A stretch of 64,000 bases of DNA from Pseudomonadota bacterium (GCA_026399515.1 JAPLQT010000106.1:739-64738), one strand, 5' to 3'; numbered from the stretch's first letter, positions 23,119-32,767 are shown. Notes: generated by a model not told the origin, from the letters alone. Program-made: numbers and translations.

Positions 23119-25308
23119 CTATCCCGCAAAGCTAGCCACACTGCCTGCTTGCGTCGCCTTAAGCTCAAGTCGGGCATCAATCCATTCCTTGAGTTCAGCC
23201 ACGTGCGAAATGATCCCCACCATTCGTCCCGCTTGTTGTAAGTCCTTGAGAGCGCGGATCGCGAAGTCGAGCGATTCCGGATCGAGCGTTCCAAAGCCCT
23301 CATCAACGAAAATCGCATCGAGGCGGATGCCTCCTGCGTAGGATTGAACGACGTCCGACAAGCCAAGCGCGAGCGCCAGTGAGGCGAGAAAGGATTCGCC
23401 GCCGGACAGCGTGCTGACCCCTCGTGTGGTTCCCGTGTATTGGTCAAAGATTTCGAGATCGAGCCCCGCCGCCGCGCGCTGATCGACCGGGTCGATCCTG
23501 CGGCGTATTTCGTAGCGTCCGCGACTCATGACACGCAGTCGAATCGAGGTCGTGGCCAACACTTCCTCGAGCAGCGTCGCCAGCACGTAGCGTTGGAAAG
23601 ACATGCGCTGTGCGTTTGCGCCATTGGCGACGTCCGACACCTCCTTGAGCAGGGAATAGCGTTCTTCAAGAGATTGGTAGTCCGCCGCCAGTTGCTTCAG
23701 TGACTGGACGAAGGCGCTCGTGGCATCATGCGCCGCCACCATGTCGCGCACCGCGTTGCTGGCGGCAAGCAGCGCCTGTTTCGCTTCCTCGTGGGCGGCA
23801 GAAAGTGCGGTGAGGTCGGGCCGAGCGAGATGGTTCGTTTCCGCCGTTGCACGGGACTGTCGTTCGCGGGCAGCGGCCAGAGACGCTTCGAAGGTCCGGA
23901 TGCTCGAGTCGAGTTCGGCAATCGCCGCGTCATCGCGCCATGCTGTCCGGTAGGCGTCGGCATTGGCAAACCCGGTGGACTTGATGCGCTGCTCGAAATC
24001 CGCGGTTTTCTCCTGTTGCTGCTTGGTAGCCTGCGCCTTCGCCTGCTCACTGGCTTCGACCCGCGTTCTTGTTGCCGTGACCCTGCTCTCGGCCTCGCTC
24101 ACAGCGGTCGTCGCCTCATCCAGCGCCTTTTTCAGCGAATCGCGCGCATTCGCGGCTACCGCTGTGGCGGCTTTTAGCGCTTTCGGATCGGCAAGGTCAG
24201 AGGGGATGCCGGCTTCGCGCTCCGTAAGTTGGCCAATCAGTTGCTGCAGCTTTTCTTGCGCAAGCTGCGCGGCCGCTTCGGCTTCCTTTGATGCACCGTC
24301 GGCTTCTTTCGCGAGCCGTTCGGCGGCAGGGAGTCCGGCCTCGAGCAAAGCCATCTCATCTGCCGCGGCCTTGGCTGTTGTAAGCGCCACCCGCGCGGTC
24401 TCGGTTTGCGATTTGAGTTGCTCGGGAGGGATCCCTGCGGCTTCACCGAGGGCGGCCCTGATTTCGCCGATACGCGCCTCGAGCACGCTGACGTCCCGCT
24501 GGTCGGCGGCGAGCTTCCTTTCTGCTTTTCGCTGTGCCGCCTCGGCCTTGGCGAGTTCGTCCTCAACCGCTTTCAAGGTGTCGTCGAGCACCAGTTTGCC
24601 GTCAGCAGTCGCGGGGGCAGGGTGATCGGTCGCGCCGCAGACCGGGCAGGCCTGCCCATCCACAAGTTCGTGTGTAAGGCGTGCCGCCTGACTGGCGATC
24701 CATGCCTGACGTGTCTCCTCGCGCCGATGATGTGCCTTGGCGAAAACGACCTCAGCGGTCTTCAGGGTGGACTCGCAGGCCGTGACCTGCGCTGCCAATT
24801 CGACACGCGTCCGATTCAGTTCGATCAGTGTGCCAGCTTGCTCAAGCTGTGTCTTGAGTCGGCCGTGGGTTTCGTTCAGACCTTCAATCCCTGCGGCTTG
24901 TACCCGATAGTTCTGAATCTGGATGGCAATCTTCTGCTGTGCATCCATCGCCGTCTTCAACGCTCGCTGTGCTTCCTGGAACGCTTCGGCGGCGAGTTTG
25001 CTCTTGGTGCTTGCGGCAGTGTGTTGCGCGCGCGTCTCGCCCAGCGAAGCGACCTTGTCGGCCAACGCATCCAATTGGGCGATACGGGCGACCATTTGGT
25101 CGGCTTCCGGCGCACGCGCCTGTTCGCGCTTCAGCGCAGCGGAGGCCGTCGTGAGGGTGGCCGTTGCGGTGACGAGCTCTGCGGCGAACTTCTTGCTGCG
25201 GTCGGCCTCCGCATCGAGGTGTTGGCCGAGTTCGACTAGCGCGACCTCATAGGACGGATTGACGACGCCTGGCGCGCAGCGGTGAGTTGCTCGCGTCGTT
25301 CTCCCCAA
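23119..25308 (-). pseudogene. sbcC: sbcC, 3' part (frameshifted from its 5' part)
   Basis: A 729-codon frame whose homology starts near 25258 (VVNPSYEVALVELGQHLDAE); the preceding 17 codons are out-of-frame noise. It holds long coiled coils on both sides of the zinc hook LVDGQACPVCGATDHPA (CxxC near residue 220), then the C-terminal ATPase lobe with signature LSGGESFLASLALALGLSDVV, Walker B RLDAIFVDEGFGTLD and the His-switch ISHVAEL. SbcC with SbcD forms the Mre11-Rad50-type nuclease that opens hairpins and blocked DNA ends. A one-base change at about 25255-25265 separates it from the N-terminal part. Confidence 0.88.
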
Positions 25309-26177
25309 GCCGGCTGTTCGTGGCTTAAGGCTTTCAGTGCGGTGGTGGCCTTGTCAAATTCCTCGAAGCGGGCCGAGACCAGACGTGCCTCGGCATAGGC
25401 CTTTTCCGCCACCTGCGCCGCAGCGGTGAATTGCTGCTCGCTGCTCCGGCGTGCAATGAGGTCTTCCGCTTGCTGCTGATGGCGGGCGTCGAGTAGCGCC
25501 TCGTTTCCCACCTGTGCTTGGTCAAGCAGCGTCTGGCGCTGCGTGCGCACTGTGTCTGCCTGCCGCGCCACGTCGTTTGCAGCGAGCTTCAGCGCTTCCT
25601 CTATGCGCTTGTATATCTCGGTGCCGAAAAGTGTCTGCAGGATCTTCTCGCGTTCCTGCGTGTTGCTCATCAGAAACTCGCGGAACTTGCCTTGCGGCAG
25701 CATGATGACTTGCCGGAATTGCTGGCTCTCGAACCCGAGCAGTTTGACGATTTCGCTGGTGACCTTGCTCCAGCCTGAAGCGAGCGGCTCTTCCACCTCT
25801 TCGCCCTCTGCCAACTGGATCTGCCATAGATCGGCGCTCTGATTCTGTTTCGTCTCGCCGCCGCCGCGCCGGGCCTTGCGCATCTGTTCCGGAATGCGCT
25901 TGATGCGGTAGCGGTCAGTACCGAGCGCGAAGTCAAAACAGACTTCGGTCAGGGTCTCGTTGTCGGCATGGTGGCTGCGCATCTGCCGACCGTCGCGCTC
26001 CCCGCCCGAACTGTCGCCGAAGAGCGCATAGCAAATGCCATCGAGGATGGTGGTCTTGCCGGAGCCGGTGGGTCCGTGTATCAGGAAAAAGTTCCTGTCA
26101 CCGAGTTCCCTGAAATCGATCACCTGTTTGTGGGCGAACGGTCCGAACGCGTGCATCTCGAGCAGTATTGGTTTCAT
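25236..26177 (-). pseudogene. sbcC: sbcC, 5' part (frameshifted)
   Basis: A 313-codon frame from ATG 26177, which overlaps the sbcD stop (ATGA). It carries the N-terminal ATPase lobe: KPILLEMHAFGPFAHKQVIDF, Walker A LIHGPTGSGKTTILDGICYALFG and the Q-loop region QFRQVIMLPQGKFREFL, then the first coiled coil up to EQLTAARQA near 25262, where the frame breaks. Together with the 3' part it gives about 1,030 residues, the normal SbcC length, so only one base appears altered. Programmed frameshifting is unlikely because no slippery run is present at the join. Confidence 0.88.
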
Positions 26178-26725
26178 GACGCGCTCTCTTCGCGATTGCC
26201 GGCGACTGTATTCGCGGTCGTGTTGAATACCGCCAGCGCCGCTTCACCGACCTCCTGGCCGAGCATGTCGCGGTAAAACGCCCGGAAAAGATCCTCTGGC
26301 TGCCGACTCCGGTGGTCGCCACCAGCATGTGCCGCGGAATTACCGCTGGCGGGTCGCGCGAACTGGAGCTCCAGCATATTCGGATAGACCTCGCGCAGTC
26401 TTGCCATGGGGTCAAGCACTGGCTCGGTATCGGTGAGGTGAGCGCAGAGATAATCCTCACGGCTGCGATCCGGATCCGGGTTCGCCAGCAGCTCGGCCAA
26501 CGTGCCGGTAATTATTCGGACGTCGCGTAGGGGTGTCAGCTCGATGTAGCGAATGGTCGGGGTCCCATCGGCGCCGATGTCGAATCCGATCCGAACCGAC
26601 CGTCTGCGGCCGATGCAAGTGACCGAGCGCAACGAAATCAAAGCCGGCGAAGGTGTCGGCCACAACCATGCCGGATCCACCCACCGAGAGGGGTCGCTCG
26701 GACTCGGATTCGCTGCCCCCGGCAA
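26174..26725 (-). pseudogene. sbcD: sbcD, 3' part (after an internal loss)
   Basis: The homologous part begins near 26592 with FDIGADGTPTIRYIELTPLRDVRIITGTLAELL and continues through SREDYLCAHLTD...PMARLREVYPNMLELQF, the C-terminal capping and SbcC-binding regions of SbcD. The earlier codons of this frame are noise. The strand that should precede it (about 20-25 residues containing the YSGSP motif after DRIR) is absent in every frame, so about 65-75 bases seem to have been lost. The coding end overlaps the sbcC start. Confidence 0.8.
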
Positions 26726-27257
26726 CGAACGCGTGCCCCACCAGGATGTTACGCCGACTGGCTTGCTGCTGCGCGTTCAACATCGACACGACATGCGTCA
26801 TTGCACTCTGATGGTCACCAACGTCCTCGCCTCCAGGAAGCGCCCGCGCGAAAATGGGCTCGACGTAGGGGAGGGGATGAAACGCGACGTCGCCATATGC
26901 GTCGCTCAGAATCACCGTTGAAAGGTCGTCCAGTGAGCCGCGCAGGATCAGGCGCTGCTTCTCCAATATGCGGCCGCCGAATCCCAGGCGCTCCGCACTG
27001 TCATGGTTGCCGGCAATCAGAATGACCGGGATGCCGGCATCAACCACCAACTGCGCCAATACGTGGTCAAGCACCGCGACAGCGTCAGCGGGTGGCACGG
27101 ATCGATCGTAGACGTCACCGGCGATGACAACGACGTCCACCTTCTCCTGCCGGGCGAGGCTGACGAACTGCGCCAGTACGTGAATCTGATCTTCGAGCAA
27201 AGAGACGCCGTGCAGGTAGCGGCCAAGATGCCAATCGGCGGTGTGAAGGATTTTCAT
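26457..27257 (-). pseudogene. sbcD: sbcD, 5' part (frame lost after GHLHRPQ)
   Basis: From ATG 27257 the frame reads MKILHTADWHLGRYLHGVSL (motif I), VVIAGDVYDRSVPP (motif II), PVILIAGNHDSAERLGFG (motif III), GHAFVAGG and GHLHRPQTVGSDRIR, the Mre11-type metallophosphoesterase set. After Arg in DRIR, near 26594, the reading becomes nonsense. The catalytic core is therefore intact but the C-terminal region that contacts SbcC lies in another frame behind a gap. Unless the sequence is wrong, no functional SbcCD complex can be made from this locus. Confidence 0.85.
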
Positions 27258-27645
27258 CGGACTCCTGTTCTCTGCTTTCCTCGATGGCTCCCAACCAAGT
27301 GGGTGGGCGCGTCATGACTGCTGCATTCTACCGTTCGACTGTCGTGTTTCCGACAGGTACTCCCTGGGTGCATTTGCGAAACATCAGCGGTGTCGGCTAC
27401 GGCCAAGAATAGCGGCCGTGTGGCGCACCTGGTGAGCCCGTGGCGGGTGAGTATTGGCGATCCTTGGCAAAACGCGCTACTAAATGAAACTCTATCAATC
27501 CAGTCCTGTCAGGTCGCAGCGAGCACAAAGACATTCGGTTCGTAAATCGGGAGTCCTTATGCTTCCTTCAATTCCGTGTCATGATTCACGTTTCAGGGCT
27601 CACCAGATAAGCCCCAGCTTTCTCGCGATCCCGACGGAGGTTGGC
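27258..27645. promoter_or_regulatory. Divergent control region with perfect palindrome CTGTCG-N6-CGACAG at 27337-27354
   Basis: The gap between sbcD and the second WYL regulator. The palindrome has six-base arms and a TGTTTC spacer and lies about 80 bases upstream of the sbcD start and about 290 from the WYL start. It is a reasonable operator for the WYL protein or another regulator. No gene is supported in the gap. Confidence 0.4.
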
Positions 27646-28623
27646 ATGAGTAGCATGGAACGTATCTATCAGATCGACCAAATCCTGGCCGACCGCAAGT
27701 TTGTTCCCCGACAGGAGCTTCAGGAGCGGCTCGGGGTCTCCTGGGCTACATTGAAGCGCGATCTCAATTACTTGAAAGACCGTCTTAACGCGCCCATCAT
27801 CTTCGATCGGGAGCTGGGTGGCTACCGGTTCGAAACCGAAAGCAAGCGCGTTGGACCCCAGTATGAACTCCCGGGGCTATGGTTCTCCGCTGAAGAAATT
27901 CATGCTCTGCTGACCATGCAGCACCTGCTATCGAATCTCGATACCGGCGGCTTGCTAGGGCCACAGATCAAGCCGCTTCTAGCCCGCCTCACCGGCTTGT
28001 TGGGTACGGCCGACAATCCGGCGGAGGAAGTGCAACGCCGGATCCGCATTCGCACGGTCGGGGCGAGGGAATTCCATCTCCAACATTTCCAGGCGGTCGG
28101 ATCGGCATTGCTCAGGCGCAAGCGGTTGGTCATCCGCTACCACGCACGCGGCACCGATGAGACCACGGAGCGGGAGGTGTCCCCTCAGCGTCTTGTCCAC
28201 TACCGGGATAACTGGTACCTGGATGCCTGGTGCCATTTGCGAGAAGGCTTGCGGGCGTTTTCCGTGGATGCCATTGAATATGCCGAAATACTCGACAGAC
28301 GTGCCAAGGACGTTGCCGAGAAACGCCTCGACGAAATTCTTGGCTCCAGCTACGGAATATTTTCCGGTGACGCTGTTTCCTGGGCGACCCTCCGCTTTTC
28401 CGCAGAGCGCGCGCGGTGGGTGGCCTCAGAGCGCTGGCATCTCAATCAGGAAGCGCGCTTGCTGAAGGACGGTACGTACGAGCTGAAGGTTCCCTATTCC
28501 GACGATAGGGAGCTGATCATGGACATCATGAAGTACGGTGGAGACTGCACTGTCATGGCTCCTGCCCCCCTAATAAAGCGAGTCGCAGCTGAATTGGAAC
28601 GCGCACGCAGTCAATATCGCTAA
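27646..28623 (+). CDS. WYL-domain transcriptional regulator (HTH-WYL)
   Basis: A 325-aa protein. I chose ATG 27646 (MSSMERIYQIDQILADRKF) because the classic HTH_11/WYL start begins there; an upstream ATG at 27484 adds unlikely sequence. Residues 18-60 are the winged helix (VPRQELQERLGVSWATLKRDLNYLKD). Residues 140-215 are the WYL domain (RKRLVIRYHARGTDETTEREVSPQRLVHYRDNWYLDAWC). The C-terminal WCX-like part follows. WYL regulators of this kind sit beside DNA repair and defence genes; it is divergent from sbcDC, which it may control. Confidence 0.88.
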   Translation: MSSMERIYQIDQILADRKFVPRQELQERLGVSWATLKRDLNYLKDRLNAPIIFDRELGGYRFETESKRVGPQYELPGLWFSAEEIHALLTMQHLLSNLDTGGLLGPQIKPLLARLTGLLGTADNPAEEVQRRIRIRTVGAREFHLQHFQAVGSALLRRKRLVIRYHARGTDETTEREVSPQRLVHYRDNWYLDAWCHLREGLRAFSVDAIEYAEILDRRAKDVAEKRLDEILGSSYGIFSGDAVSWATLRFSAERARWVASERWHLNQEARLLKDGTYELKVPYSDDRELIMDIMKYGGDCTVMAPAPLIKRVAAELERARSQYR

Positions 28624-28659
28624 TTGGCCGAGAGGTTTTGTCACTGCATGTTTCGGGCT

Positions 28660-28827
28660 GACAATGCCATCCTCGAGCATATGTCCTTTTGTCGGCAGTC
28701 GGCATCGTCTACGCCGATTGGCCTGGTCACCAAGGATGGGGATCTCGCCCGTCAAGCTGGCGCCATGGGCGCAACCATCATGGATCCAGAGGAATTTGCG
28801 ACATTGCTCGAACTCGCGGCAGAGTGA
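28660..28827 (+). pseudogene. 3' remnant of a PIN/NYN-like nuclease gene
   Basis: The frame ending at 28827 reads ADNAILEHMSFCRQSASSTP then GLVTKDGDLARQAGAMGATIMDPEEFATLL, matching the last strand and helix of PIN/NYN-type nucleases (a D-x-x-L-A-x-x-A-x-x-x-G-A pattern followed by an acidic E-E-F end). There is no room or start for the first two thirds of such a domain after the WYL stop at 28623, so I take it as a truncated remnant. It could also be a short gene of 67 codons from TTG 28624. Confidence 0.35.
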
Positions 28828-28898
28828 CATTCAGTGATGGGGCTGCCTCACCGCAAGGGCCATGCCGCCAGGAACCGCGATTGAGAAAGGATTGATGA

Positions 28899-29957
28899 GT
28901 GATTGAACGCGAGAAGGACCGGGAGCCAATTGACATCGGCGTACGGCTCGGCAATATCGTCAAGCAAATGGATTGTGATGCAATCGTCAATTCCGCCAAC
29001 CAGAATCTGCGCGCAGGTTCGGGTGTCTGCGGAGCGATCCATACTGCCGCAGGACCGGAACTAGAAGCCTTCAGCCATGCGCTGGCACCGCTTGGTCTCG
29101 CAGAGGCGGTTGCGACGCCAGGCTTTCTATTGCCCAACCGTATCGTGATACACATACGTGGTCCCAAATACCACTTTGATCCGGACCCTGCACAATACCT
29201 GGCCAGGGCGATGAGGAATGTGCTGCTCCTTGCTGATCGGCAGATGGTAGGGAGGGTTGCGGTTCCCGGGATATCAATGGGGGTCTATGCCTATCCGCCG
29301 GCCGAGGCGGTACCCATCCTGGTTCGAACTGCTTATGAGACTGGCCACGAGCTTTACCACCTGCGGGAGATCCGTTTCGTCGTGTTGGATAAAGCCATCA
29401 AGATATTGTTCGAGGAGGAAATCGCTCGATGGGAGTCAGGCTCGCATTCGGATACGGAAGAGGACGCCTTGAATGGGGTAAGAAGCAAAGCCATCACACC
29501 AAGTTTAATCGAGGCCATCCGGGCAAAGTACCGCCTCAATTGGCTGGGAATTCACGGCGTGCGCCACTGGGCACGAGTGAGAAAAGTCGGACTTCAGCTT
29601 GCCGAGATGACGGATGCGCGACCTGACGTGGTTGAACTGTTCGCCTTCCTGCACGACAGTTGTCGTCACGGTGATGGTCGCGACCCTGATCATGGTCGGC
29701 GAGCGGTCGAATTCGCAAGACAACTGCGAGGTGAGTGTTTCTCGCTGGATGACCAGGGGTTTGCTCTTCTTTGCGAAGCCATGGAGTTTCACAGCAAAGG
29801 ATCGATGGACGCGGATGTCACCGTTCAGACCTGCTGGGATGCAGACAGGTTGGACCTGATCCGGCTTGACATCCAGCCTGAGGCGGAAAGGCTCTGCACC
29901 GACGCCGCACGGCAGATGCTGATGTCGGAGCCCTACCTCCTGAATGCTGGCAGGTAG
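28899..29957 (+). CDS. Macro domain-HD domain fusion protein
   Basis: A 352-aa protein from GTG 28899 with GAGAAAGGA upstream. Residues 8-175 form a macro domain: CDAIVNSANQNLRAGSGVCGAIHTAAGPEL (the ADP-ribose-binding NSAN and G-G-V-x-x-A elements) and VAVPGISMGVYAYPPAEAVPI. Residues 195-345 form an HD hydrolase-like domain: GIHGVRHWARV, LFAFLHDSCRHGDGRDPDHG (the His-Asp pair near residue 251) and a WDADRLDLIRL end, as in HDc/HDIG proteins. Macro domains bind or remove ADP-ribose; HD domains hydrolyse phosphate esters. The fusion suggests processing of ADP-ribosylated or NAD-derived nucleotides, which is inference. Confidence 0.85.
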   Translation: MIEREKDREPIDIGVRLGNIVKQMDCDAIVNSANQNLRAGSGVCGAIHTAAGPELEAFSHALAPLGLAEAVATPGFLLPNRIVIHIRGPKYHFDPDPAQYLARAMRNVLLLADRQMVGRVAVPGISMGVYAYPPAEAVPILVRTAYETGHELYHLREIRFVVLDKAIKILFEEEIARWESGSHSDTEEDALNGVRSKAITPSLIEAIRAKYRLNWLGIHGVRHWARVRKVGLQLAEMTDARPDVVELFAFLHDSCRHGDGRDPDHGRRAVEFARQLRGECFSLDDQGFALLCEAMEFHSKGSMDADVTVQTCWDADRLDLIRLDIQPEAERLCTDAARQMLMSEPYLLNAGR

Positions 29958-29962
29958 CGGCA

Positions 29963-30388
29963 ATGAAACTCATCTTCCTCGACTTCGACGGTGTTCTTCA
30001 CCCCAATTTTTGCCAGGAAGAGCACTACTTCAGCCGTACCGGGTACCTGATGGCGGCTCTTGACGGGTTCAAGCATGATGTGGAGGTGATCATTTCCTCC
30101 AGCTGGCGATTCCACTGGCCAGCCGATGTTCTGCTGCAGAAGCTGCCGGCATCTCTTGCGCCGCTGGTGGTCGGCTTCACACCAGAGGTGGATCCTGGGC
30201 GGCATCAGCGCTATCGGGAGATTCACGCTTACTTGAAATTCCGTCGAGGCCATGCCGACTGGCGGGCGCTGGATGATGCGGACAACGAGTTCCCGAAGGG
30301 CTGCCGCGAACTGATCCGATGCGAAGGGCGGACCGGGCTCGACGATTCGACCGTGGCGCGCCTGCGGCTCTGGCTGAAAGGGGCTTGA
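29963..30388 (+). CDS. HAD-type phosphatase/hydrolase
   Basis: A 141-aa protein five bases after the macro-HD stop, so the two genes are one operon. Motif I LIFLDFDGVLHP supplies the nucleophile Asp8 and the acid Asp10. Motif II is VIISSSWRF and the later WRALDDADNEFP supplies the acidic metal ligands. There is no cap insertion. This short form resembles the HAD domain found in RNA- or nucleotide-repair proteins. Association with a macro-HD fusion points to nucleotide or ADP-ribose phosphate chemistry; the substrate is unknown. Confidence 0.8.
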   Translation: MKLIFLDFDGVLHPNFCQEEHYFSRTGYLMAALDGFKHDVEVIISSSWRFHWPADVLLQKLPASLAPLVVGFTPEVDPGRHQRYREIHAYLKFRRGHADWRALDDADNEFPKGCRELIRCEGRTGLDDSTVARLRLWLKGA

Positions 30389-30548
30389 GTCCGCTCCGGT
30401 GAGGGCAAGTCAAATCATTCTCCGGCGTGAAGCTCATCCCGTGCGCCACGGTACCGCTATCGTTGCCGCTGATCCCGACAGGAGGCAGCCTGCTTCCCGA
30501 TACGGGGAGGCCGGAAGACTCAAGATGACCATGTGGTTCAGGAAACTG

Positions 30549-30580
30549 TACAATAAACGTTAATGTTTTCATTAAAGGAG
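30549..30580 (+). promoter_or_regulatory. Toxin-antitoxin promoter and operator
   Basis: A TACAAT -10 box at 30549-30554 is followed by the perfect palindrome TTAATG-TTTT-CATTAA at 30560-30575 and an AAGGAG ribosome binding site at 30575-30580, six bases before the antitoxin ATG. This is the usual layout for autoregulation by a Phd/YefM antitoxin. No good -35 box was seen. Confidence 0.55.
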
Positions 30581-30585
30581 TCATC

Positions 30586-30867
30586 ATGGCCTTGCGAACA
30601 AGTGACGTCGTGCCGATCAGCGAAGCACGTGCCCGACTGACCGAACTGGCGGAGGAAGTTGTCGGTGAAGGCGCGGAAAAAGTTTTGACCAAGAACGGGT
30701 CAAGCTTTGTGGCCATTGTCGATGCACGCAAACTGGACTACTACCACGCGCTTGAGGAAGAGCATGCAAGCCTGGTTTTGCTGGACGAAGCCGAAACCGG
30801 TTTACGCGAGCTGTTGGCCGGGAAGCGGGTATCGACCGATGCATTGATGTCGGCACTGGCGGACTAA
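30586..30867 (+). CDS. Phd/YefM-family antitoxin
   Basis: A 93-aa protein with the Phd/YefM N-terminal DNA-binding fold (VVPISEARARLTELAEEVV, VLTKNGSSFVAIVDARKLDYYHALEE), followed by an acidic helical tail that would wrap the toxin (LLDEAETGLRELLAGKRVSTDALMSAL). Its stop overlaps the toxin ATG by one base. It should neutralise the toxin and repress the promoter through the palindrome just upstream. Confidence 0.88.
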   Translation: MALRTSDVVPISEARARLTELAEEVVGEGAEKVLTKNGSSFVAIVDARKLDYYHALEEEHASLVLLDEAETGLRELLAGKRVSTDALMSALAD

Positions 30868-31250
30868 TGACGCTAAAGGTGACTGCGAGGACTGAAGCCT
30901 CCCCGAATTTCCTTCGCAATCTGGAAGCGGCGCGCCTATTTTTCGTCGAACAGGATGCCGATTCTGCGACCGCGCGCTTTCGCAAGCTCAAGGAGGAGTT
31001 GCGCGAAATGGTCGCCGTGGTGAGCTGGTCGCCCGCCAGTGGGCGTCCGGCACGTTTTCTCAGCGGGCGTTCAGCTCAAGTGCGGTTGCGGGCCGAATCG
31101 GTACAAGCGCTTGCGACACAGGTGGGCCTGCCGAATTTGCGCGAGTACGTGTTAAACCGGCACATTGTCTTGTACGCCCATTCCGACGTTGAGGTGGTGT
31201 TTCTTGCGCTTAAGCATCAACGGCAACTCATGTATTCCGCCGAGGGTTGA
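30867..31250 (+). CDS. RelE/ParE-superfamily toxin
   Basis: A 127-aa protein translationally coupled to the antitoxin. The opening TARTEASPNFLRNLEAARLFFVEQDADSATARFRKLKEELREM is the two-helix start of ParE/RelE toxins, and the end LREYVLNRHIVLYAHSDVEVVFLALKHQRQL gives the final strands with the typical R-x-Y-V-x-x-x-x-I-x-Y pattern. It is longer than most (about 95 aa), with an insertion around residues 50-85. ParE toxins poison gyrase and RelE toxins cut mRNA; which applies here cannot be told. Confidence 0.82.
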   Translation: MTLKVTARTEASPNFLRNLEAARLFFVEQDADSATARFRKLKEELREMVAVVSWSPASGRPARFLSGRSAQVRLRAESVQALATQVGLPNLREYVLNRHIVLYAHSDVEVVFLALKHQRQLMYSAEG

Positions 31251-31355
31251 CGGGACCCCACCCAACCAACTGTCATCGGGTGCATTCTGTGAGCCCCTGA
31301 CCCCGTATCTTGTCTCCCATGCCCCGGCAATGACGCCGGGCGAACAGGAGACCAG

Positions 31356-32711
31356 ATGCCGAATACCGACTCCCCGCAGGTCCTGATTACCCCGCTCAAG
31401 CCCGCCCTGATCCTCGGCGTGGCCCAGAAGCTGCCCGTCCTCATCCGCGTGCAGACACCCGATGCACCCCCTGCGGAGAAGAAGGCACGCAAGCCCTATC
31501 ACCTGGCGCTGGTCATCGACCGTTCCGGTTCCATGTCCGGTCCTCCGTTACGGGAGGCCGTGCGTTGTGCCCGCCACATCGTCGACCGGCTTGATCCGTC
31601 TGACCAGGCAGCGCTCGTCGTCTTTGACGATCACGTCAAGACGCTGGTCGGGGCTCAACCGGTGGGAGACCGCAAGGCCCTGCATATTGCGCTAGCGCGA
31701 ATCCACGAAGGCGGCTCAACGAACCTTCACGGTGGGTGGAAGGCAGGTGCCGAAGAACTTCTTTCGGGGGCGGTCGATTCCGCGCTGACGCGGGTGATCC
31801 TGCTGTCGGATGGAAACGCCAACGTAGGCGAGATCACCGAGACCGAACCCATCGCCGCCCTGTGCCAGGAAGCGGCAGCGAAGGGCGTGACCACCTCGAC
31901 CTACGGCCTTGGCCGCAGTTTCAACGAGGATCTGATGGTCGCGATGGCGCAAAAGGGGCAGGGCAACCATTATTACGGCGAAACTGCGGCCGATCTATTC
32001 GAGCCCTTCGGCGAAGAGTTCGATCTGATCTCCAACCTGCATTCGCGCCACGTCAAGCTGGCGCTGGGTGCACCGCAAGGGGTCAAGATGACCCTGCTAA
32101 ACGACTATCCAGTGGAAGAGCGGGAGGGATTTCCCCTGATTCGGCTGCCCGATATCCCCTACGGTGCCGAAGCGTGGGCGATCATCGAACTGGAAATCCC
32201 GGCTGGGCTTGCACTGGAGTCCGGCAATCAGTTCCTGCAGGTCGGCGTCATGGCATCGACTCCGGAGGGTGAGCCTGTTGCCTTCCCCGAGGCGAGTCTC
32301 ACACTCAAGGCGCTGTCACCTGCCGCATGGGACGCCGTGTTGCCCGATCCGCTGGTCGCGGGACGCCTGGCGGAGCTGGCCGCCGCACAGTTGTTGATAC
32401 AGGCCCGCAAAGCCGCAGACGCAGGAGACTGGGAAGCAATCGACAGGATGCTTGCCGAGGCGAAAGAGCGCTTTGCCGGGTTCCCCTGGGTGATCGAGGT
32501 CCTCGACGGTTTCGAGGAAATTGCCCAGATGCGCGACATGGCGCGGTTTTCGAAGGAGTCGCTGTACTCCTCGCGGAAGATGCACAGCCGGCTGTCCGCC
32601 AAGGACGAGGGCATGGCTATGTCGGAGGAGGGCGCCAAGGCATCCTACCTGCGCCGCAAGAAAGCCCAGGGCAAGGCGCAGTTCGATCGCCCGGATGACC
32701 CGCAACCGTGA
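31356..32711 (+). CDS. von Willebrand factor A (VWA) domain protein
   Basis: A 451-aa protein with CAGGAGACC before ATG 31356. Residues 50-220 form the VWA domain with an intact MIDAS metal site (LVIDRSGSMSG near residue 53, and a conserved Thr in GGSTNLHGGW) and ILLSDGNANVGE. The next 120 residues are beta-rich, and residues 340-451 are helical and charged (KAADAGDWEAIDRMLAEAKERF). There is no signal peptide. It lies 56 bases before a TPR gene and shares direction with dnaB. VWA proteins usually act as metal-dependent adhesion or assembly factors in multi-protein complexes. Confidence 0.82.
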   Translation: MPNTDSPQVLITPLKPALILGVAQKLPVLIRVQTPDAPPAEKKARKPYHLALVIDRSGSMSGPPLREAVRCARHIVDRLDPSDQAALVVFDDHVKTLVGAQPVGDRKALHIALARIHEGGSTNLHGGWKAGAEELLSGAVDSALTRVILLSDGNANVGEITETEPIAALCQEAAAKGVTTSTYGLGRSFNEDLMVAMAQKGQGNHYYGETAADLFEPFGEEFDLISNLHSRHVKLALGAPQGVKMTLLNDYPVEEREGFPLIRLPDIPYGAEAWAIIELEIPAGLALESGNQFLQVGVMASTPEGEPVAFPEASLTLKALSPAAWDAVLPDPLVAGRLAELAAAQLLIQARKAADAGDWEAIDRMLAEAKERFAGFPWVIEVLDGFEEIAQMRDMARFSKESLYSSRKMHSRLSAKDEGMAMSEEGAKASYLRRKKAQGKAQFDRPDDPQP

Positions 32712-32767
32712 TGAATGCGCACGTGGAGGGGCCTCCCCGTGCGCAACCCTTTAGAAAGGACCGGACG

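Noticed and set aside
25240-25275. Programmed frameshift in sbcC
   Set aside because: No slippery heptamer or downstream structure stands at the join, and SbcC homologues are single-frame genes.
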